Source: CAWVWD01 sp965662365 (lineage in GTDB: Bacteria > Bacteroidota > Bacteroidia > Chitinophagales > Saprospiraceae). Taken from it: a stretch of DNA of 10,324 nucleotides. The stretch is taken from the NCBI GenBank assembly GCA_965662365.1, contig CBFIHR010000118.1:1-10324 (forward strand), in the 5' to 3' direction. The position numbers and the translations under genes are program-made. The notes below the pieces were generated by a model. That model saw only the letters and a list, made by a program, of their open reading frames with translations. It was not told the origin of the DNA and did not search any database. Shown piece by piece: positions 7,057-10,324 of the stretch (positions are counted from its first letter, which is position 1; each line of letters starts with the position of its first letter).

Positions 7057-7153
7057 AAGTATTTATATCAATCAAAATAGCTATCCTAAATAGCGAAATA
7101 TAAAATCACTAACCAAATACGAATGAGTTATTTTTAGCATAATGTGGTAGAAA

Positions 7154-7178
7154 TATTGAGGGAATATCGTTCTCAATA
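7154..7178 (+). promoter_or_regulatory. Hairpin in the leader of the EF-G-like gene
   Basis: TATTGAG (7154-7160) pairs perfectly with CTCAATA (7172-7178), with two possible G-U pairs extending the stem inward. It ends about 55 bases before the start codon. It may be a leader structure, or an operator if transcription starts downstream. Evidence is structural only. Confidence 0.3.
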
Positions 7179-7232
7179 ATTCACTAAGTGCGACATTATG
7201 CTGATGATAACTTACTTAAAATCCAATCATTT

Positions 7233-9353
7233 ATGAACGTTTATGCAACTGAAAACATTCGTAACATTGTGTTACTTGGGCATGCCGGCAGTGGAAAAAC
7301 AACACTTGCCGAATGTATGGTTTTTGAAGCAGGCCAAATCACTCGTCGAGGTACGGTACAAGAAGGCAATACCGTTTCTGACCATTACAATATTGAAAAA
7401 GAACGTCAAAACTCCGTCTTCGCCTCTTTGCTGCATGTCGCTTGGAAAGATAGTAAAATCAACATTATTGATACTCCTGGCTACGATGACTTTGTCGGGG
7501 AGGTGATTTCTGCCCTAAAAGTTGCGGATACTGGTGTGCTGGTGTTGAACTCAACACATGGCGTGGAAGTCGGTACGGAACACGTCTGGGAATATTCAGA
7601 AACATTCAACACGCCTTTGATACTGGTAGCGAATCAATTAGATCACGATAAAGCAGACTTCAATCGGACGGTCGAACAGGCGAAGGGGCGTTTTAGTGAG
7701 CATGTGACGATTATTCAGTATCCGTATAATCAAGGCGATGGCTTTAATGGAATTATTGATGTCTTAAAAATGGTGATGTATCAATTTCCTAATGATGGTG
7801 GTAAACCCGAAAAAGTGGCGATTCCTGAAGCCGAAGCCGAAAAAGCAGCTGCCTTGCACGAACAATTAATAGAAGCTGTTGCCGAGTATGATGAGGGCTT
7901 AATGGAAGCCTTTTTTGAATCGGGAACATTGACAGAGGAACAATTGACACGAGGATTAAGATTGTCGATGTTGAACCGTGAGTTATTTCCTGTTTTCTGT
8001 TGTTCTGCTACGCAAAACATGGGCAGCGGTCGTATTTTGGGCTTTTTAAACGACATTGCTCCCGCACCAAAAGACAGGGTAGCGATGACAACTTCTGGCG
8101 AGGACTTGGCCTGCGATAGTAACGCCGATACCAATTTATTTATTTATAAAACCCTTTCCGAGCCTCACTTAGGCGAGATTTCTTATTTCAAAGTTTATTC
8201 AGGAATATTAAGGCAAGGCGATGAATTGTATAATAATGAAACTCGAACAACCGAACGATTCAGTCAGTTTTATTTATTAAATGGTAAAATCCGAGCCGTG
8301 GCAACCGAACTTCGAGCTGGAGATATTGGCGTTACGGTAAAATTGAAGGATTCGAGGACGAATCATACACTTGGCGTAAAAGGAAGTGAAACGAGCATCG
8401 AACCGATTGAGTTTCCAGAACCACAGATTCATGTAGCCGTCAAGCCACCTAATAAAATGGATTTAGAAAAAATAACAATTGGCTTACACCAAATGGAAAA
8501 GGAAGATCCGACCATTATTTTGGAGCAATCGCAAGAACTCAAACAAACGATTATACATGGTCAAGGCGAAATGCACTTGGCGATTATAAAATATAGAATC
8601 GAAAAACTCTATCATATCGGAATGGAGTTCGAAGCACCTCGCATCGCTTATCGAGAAACGATTACGAAAATGGCCGAATCACATTATCGTCACAAAAAAC
8701 AAAGTGGCGGTGCAGGACAATTTGGTGAAGTGCATATGAGAATTGAGCCTTACACAGAAGGGATGCCGCCGCCTGAGGATTTGAATGTTCGGCATACTGA
8801 AGAGTATCCTCTAAAATGGGGCGGAAAATTAGTATTTAATAATTGTATTGTCGGTGGAACGATAGATAGTAAATACATGGCTGCTATCACAAAAGGCGTA
8901 ATGAAAATGATGGAAAATGGCCCAGTTACTGGTTCGTATGTGCGAGATGTTCGGGTGTCTGTTTTTGATGGAAAAATGCACTCGGTGGACTCTAACGATA
9001 TGGCGTTTCAAATTGCAGGGGCTCAAGCCTTTAAGCACGCCTTCAAAGATGCTGGAGCGGTTATTTTAGAGCCTATCTATGATGTGGACGTTCTCTGTAC
9101 GAGTGATACAATGGGCGATATTATGTCGGATTTGCAAACTCGTCGAGGGATGATTATGGGAATCGAAGCGGACGGCCATTATCAAAAAATCAAAGCTCAA
9201 GTACCATTAAAAGAATTGTATCGCTACTGTTCAAGCCTTCGAGCAATGACGCACGGTCGGGCAAAACATCATCGAGCATTTTCACATTATGCCAGCGTAC
9301 CGAATAATATTCAGTACGAACTGAAAAACGAGCATCAAGCGGTCGAAGCGTAG
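7233..9353 (+). CDS. Elongation factor G-like GTPase (EF-G-2 type paralogue)
   Basis: This encodes 706 residues from the ATG at 7233. I prefer it over the in-frame GTG at 7188 because MNVYATENIRNIVLLG matches how the family begins. Domain order is that of EF-G. The GTPase domain has G1 GHAGSGKT (16-23), G3 DTPG (80-83) and G5-like SAT (258-260). Domain II is at about 300-390, domain III at about 398-470, domain IV at about 480-610 with RHKKQSGGAGQFGEV and HSVDSNDMAF, and domain V starts near EPIYDVDVLCTSD. The G1 sequence GHAGSGKT, not the AHIDAGKT of housekeeping FusA, marks the EF-G-2 subgroup. The G4 motif is NQLD instead of NKxD, and the switch I motif reads RQNSV where EF-G has RGITI. 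It may have altered nucleotide handling. A separate canonical fusA is expected elsewhere. It stands alone, closed by a terminator. Confidence 0.9.
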   Translation: MNVYATENIRNIVLLGHAGSGKTTLAECMVFEAGQITRRGTVQEGNTVSDHYNIEKERQNSVFASLLHVAWKDSKINIIDTPGYDDFVGEVISALKVADTGVLVLNSTHGVEVGTEHVWEYSETFNTPLILVANQLDHDKADFNRTVEQAKGRFSEHVTIIQYPYNQGDGFNGIIDVLKMVMYQFPNDGGKPEKVAIPEAEAEKAAALHEQLIEAVAEYDEGLMEAFFESGTLTEEQLTRGLRLSMLNRELFPVFCCSATQNMGSGRILGFLNDIAPAPKDRVAMTTSGEDLACDSNADTNLFIYKTLSEPHLGEISYFKVYSGILRQGDELYNNETRTTERFSQFYLLNGKIRAVATELRAGDIGVTVKLKDSRTNHTLGVKGSETSIEPIEFPEPQIHVAVKPPNKMDLEKITIGLHQMEKEDPTIILEQSQELKQTIIHGQGEMHLAIIKYRIEKLYHIGMEFEAPRIAYRETITKMAESHYRHKKQSGGAGQFGEVHMRIEPYTEGMPPPEDLNVRHTEEYPLKWGGKLVFNNCIVGGTIDSKYMAAITKGVMKMMENGPVTGSYVRDVRVSVFDGKMHSVDSNDMAFQIAGAQAFKHAFKDAGAVILEPIYDVDVLCTSDTMGDIMSDLQTRRGMIMGIEADGHYQKIKAQVPLKELYRYCSSLRAMTHGRAKHHRAFSHYASVPNNIQYELKNEHQAVEA

Positions 9354-9393
9354 CACAGTACAAATTGGAAATGAAAATTGATTATAGAACGTT

Positions 9394-9425
9394 AGGGAAA
9401 TCTTATTTTAGGGTTTCCCTTTTTT
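9394..9425 (+). terminator. Rho-independent terminator after the EF-G-like gene
   Basis: AGGGAAA (9394-9400) pairs with TTTCCCT (9414-9420) across a 13-base loop and is followed at once by a run of Ts (9421-9425), then ATTAG. It begins about 40 bases after the stop codon. The stem plus T-run is a standard intrinsic terminator, and it separates the EF-G-like gene from the YciO-like gene. Confidence 0.8.
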
Positions 9426-9501
9426 ATTAGTAGATTTCTATTTATAATTGCATCATAAGATTCTGATTAAGAAAATGATTTTTTCATAAAATCCATCATG
9501 T

Positions 9502-10098
9502 ATGTTATTAGAAATTCATCCGGAAAATCCAGATAAGCGTAAGATTGCACAGGTTGTAGCAACCCTAAAAAATGGCGGTGTGATTATTTATCCTACGGAC
9601 ACCGTTTATGCGTTTGGTTGCGATATTAATAACCAAAAAGCCATAGAAAAAATATGTCGCATCAAGGGAATTGATCCGAATAAAACCAATTTATCCTTTA
9701 TTTGTAGCAATATTAGCCAGATTACGTCTTACAGCCTACCGATTGATAATTCTATCTTTAGAGATATGAAGGCGAACTTGCCAGGGGCGCACACGTATAT
9801 TTTGAAAGCGAATAATACTGTTCCTAAGTTATTTAAAAATCGTAAGAAAACTGTCGGTATTCGTATGCCAGATAATCAGATTGCTTTGACTTTAGTCGAA
9901 GAATTAGGGAATCCGATTCTGTCGTCTTCTGTCAAAAATACAGATGATGACTTACTAGAGCATTACACAGACCCGGTTGATATTTATGAAAAATTTGGCA
10001 ACCTTGTGGATTTAGTCATTGATGGCGGTGTGCAGATGACGGCCTCCTCAAGAGTTGTTGACTGTACCGGTAGTGAGCCGATTGTTATTCGGGAGTAA
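9502..10098 (+). CDS. YciO/YrdC/Sua5-family protein (L-threonylcarbamoyladenylate synthase-like)
   Basis: This encodes 198 residues with no signal peptide. GGVIIYPTDTVYAFGCD (25-41) is the nucleotide-binding opening of the family. The later signatures CRIKGIDPNKTNLSFIC (52-68), PGAHTYILKA (94-103), RKKTVGIRMPDN (114-125), NPILSSSVKN (137-146) and SSRVVDCTG (182-190) follow E. coli YciO closely, and differ from TsaC/Sua5, which carries a K-x-R-P type motif after the first helix. TsaC/Sua5 make threonylcarbamoyl-AMP for the t6A base of tRNAs. YciO proteins are related but their role is less settled. Length is a little below E. coli YciO, ending at IVIRE. The start at 9502 is preferred because the ATG at 9498 is out of frame. 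Its promoter must lie between the terminator and 9502, and no -7 match is clear. Confidence 0.85.
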   Translation: MLLEIHPENPDKRKIAQVVATLKNGGVIIYPTDTVYAFGCDINNQKAIEKICRIKGIDPNKTNLSFICSNISQITSYSLPIDNSIFRDMKANLPGAHTYILKANNTVPKLFKNRKKTVGIRMPDNQIALTLVEELGNPILSSSVKNTDDDLLEHYTDPVDIYEKFGNLVDLVIDGGVQMTASSRVVDCTGSEPIVIRE

Positions 10099-10148
10099 AC
10101 CTTTCTTTAGGAACGTGCAAAGCATAAATTGTCATAAAGGAAAATCAT

Positions 10149-10163
10149 AAACCTTAGAGGTTT
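10149..10163 (+). terminator. Small hairpin after the YciO-like gene
   Basis: AAACCT-TAG-AGGTTT is a perfect 6-bp stem with a 3-base loop about 50 bases after the stop codon. It lacks a T-run, so it is a weak terminator candidate. Similar short hairpins are often found behind Bacteroidota genes. Confidence 0.35.
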
Positions 10164-10198
10164 CAAAATCTACCCGACCTATGCAGTGATTTTATCTA

Positions 10199-10245
10199 CT
10201 TTTCACCTCCACTTCTCCTTTGAAGGGGGTAGGGGAGGTGAAAAG
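10199..10245. repeat. Long GC-rich inverted repeat, candidate REP-like or MITE-like element
   Basis: CTTTTCACCTCC (10199-10210) and GGAGGTGAAAAG (10234-10245) are perfect 12-bp reverse complements with 23 bases between. The inner part can pair further with mismatches (CTTCTCC against GGGGGTAG). The element is much richer in G and C than its surroundings. Dispersed intergenic repeats of this C/T-rich to G/A-rich palindromic style are common in Bacteroidota. It might instead be a transcription terminator between convergent genes. Confidence 0.7.
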
Positions 10246-10287
10246 CTAATTTTAATATTCTACCCATCTTGAGGACAGTTTTCCAGC

Positions 10288-10324
10288 CTTACAATACGAT
10301 TTCTTTCACTTACAATACGATTTC
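10288..10324. repeat. 21-bp tandem repeat beginning at the right edge
   Basis: CTTACAATACGATTTC occurs perfectly at 10288-10303 and 10309-10324 with TTTCA between, a period of 21 bases. The second copy ends exactly at the window edge, so more copies may follow. The period is a multiple of three. On the minus strand a 20-codon open stretch from the edge contains the repeated residues NRIV and reaches a stop at 10262-10260, so it could be the 3' end of a leftward gene with a repeated tail, or just noncoding repeats. Confidence 0.75.

Larger units (their letters stand above)
6885..7232. other. AT-rich gap before the EF-G-like gene (348 bases)
   Basis: No gene or recognised RNA. It holds a TAGATTTG at 7049-7056, an exact TAnnTTTG match, and a small hairpin at 7154-7178. 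An extra 15 in-frame codons upstream of the ATG, opening with GTG at 7188, are unlikely to be translated. No terminator is visible after the metallopeptidase gene. Confidence 0.55.

Noticed and set aside
7188..7232. In-frame GTG extension of the EF-G-like gene by 15 codons
   Set aside because: The added residues (MRHYADDNLLKIQSF) do not fit the start of EF-G-2 proteins, and an ATG at 7233 gives the expected short N-terminus before the first GTPase motif.
7781..8134. 117-codon minus-strand open frame inside the EF-G-like gene
   Set aside because: It lies wholly opposite conserved EF-G sequence, with low-complexity Ser/Ala-rich content and no recognisable domain. It is a shadow of the real gene.
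10288..10324. CRISPR array
   Set aside because: The repeated unit is only 16 bases and the gap 5 bases, far too short for CRISPR repeats and spacers. No cas gene is present.

Overview
The window looks like chromosomal DNA from an AT-rich member of the Bacteroidota, possibly in the Saprospiraceae/Cytophagales range. The signs are low-GC intergenic DNA, TAnnTTTG-like -7 elements, little Shine-Dalgarno signal before starts, secreted proteins cut before 'Q' (SFS|Q, LSA|Q), a bacterial EF-G-2-type factor and HTTM-family proteins. The genus is not fixed by anything I can see.

Layout. At the left edge is the first 20 codons of a leftward gene for an exported protein. It is divergent from a rightward gene for a pyridoxamine-phosphate-oxidase-like flavoprotein (436-990). 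Next is a small secreted protein with a possible lipocalin-like fold (1294-1719), then a large secreted protein (1936-3543) made of three MORN super-repeats followed by a caspase-like peptidase domain, closed by a strong terminator hairpin. A tightly spaced rightward trio follows: a vitamin K-dependent gamma-carboxylase homologue (3649-5016), an exported TPR protein (5062-6078) and a YgjP-type zinc metallopeptidase (6132-6884). After a 348-base AT-rich gap comes an EF-G-like GTPase (7233-9353, with a terminator), and then a YciO/Sua5-family protein (9502-10098). The right edge carries a GC-rich 12-bp-armed inverted repeat and the start of a 21-bp tandem repeat.

How the genes relate. All complete genes lie on the plus strand, but only the 3649-6884 trio is spaced like an operon. 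The EF-G-like and YciO-like genes both touch translation or tRNA modification by family, but a terminator separates them. No phage, CRISPR, transposase or recognised defence cassette is visible. The most unusual genes are the exported MORN-caspase protein with a repeated Cys-x4-Cys motif, the carboxylase homologue that keeps the catalytic lysine, and the EF-G paralogue with altered GTPase motifs.
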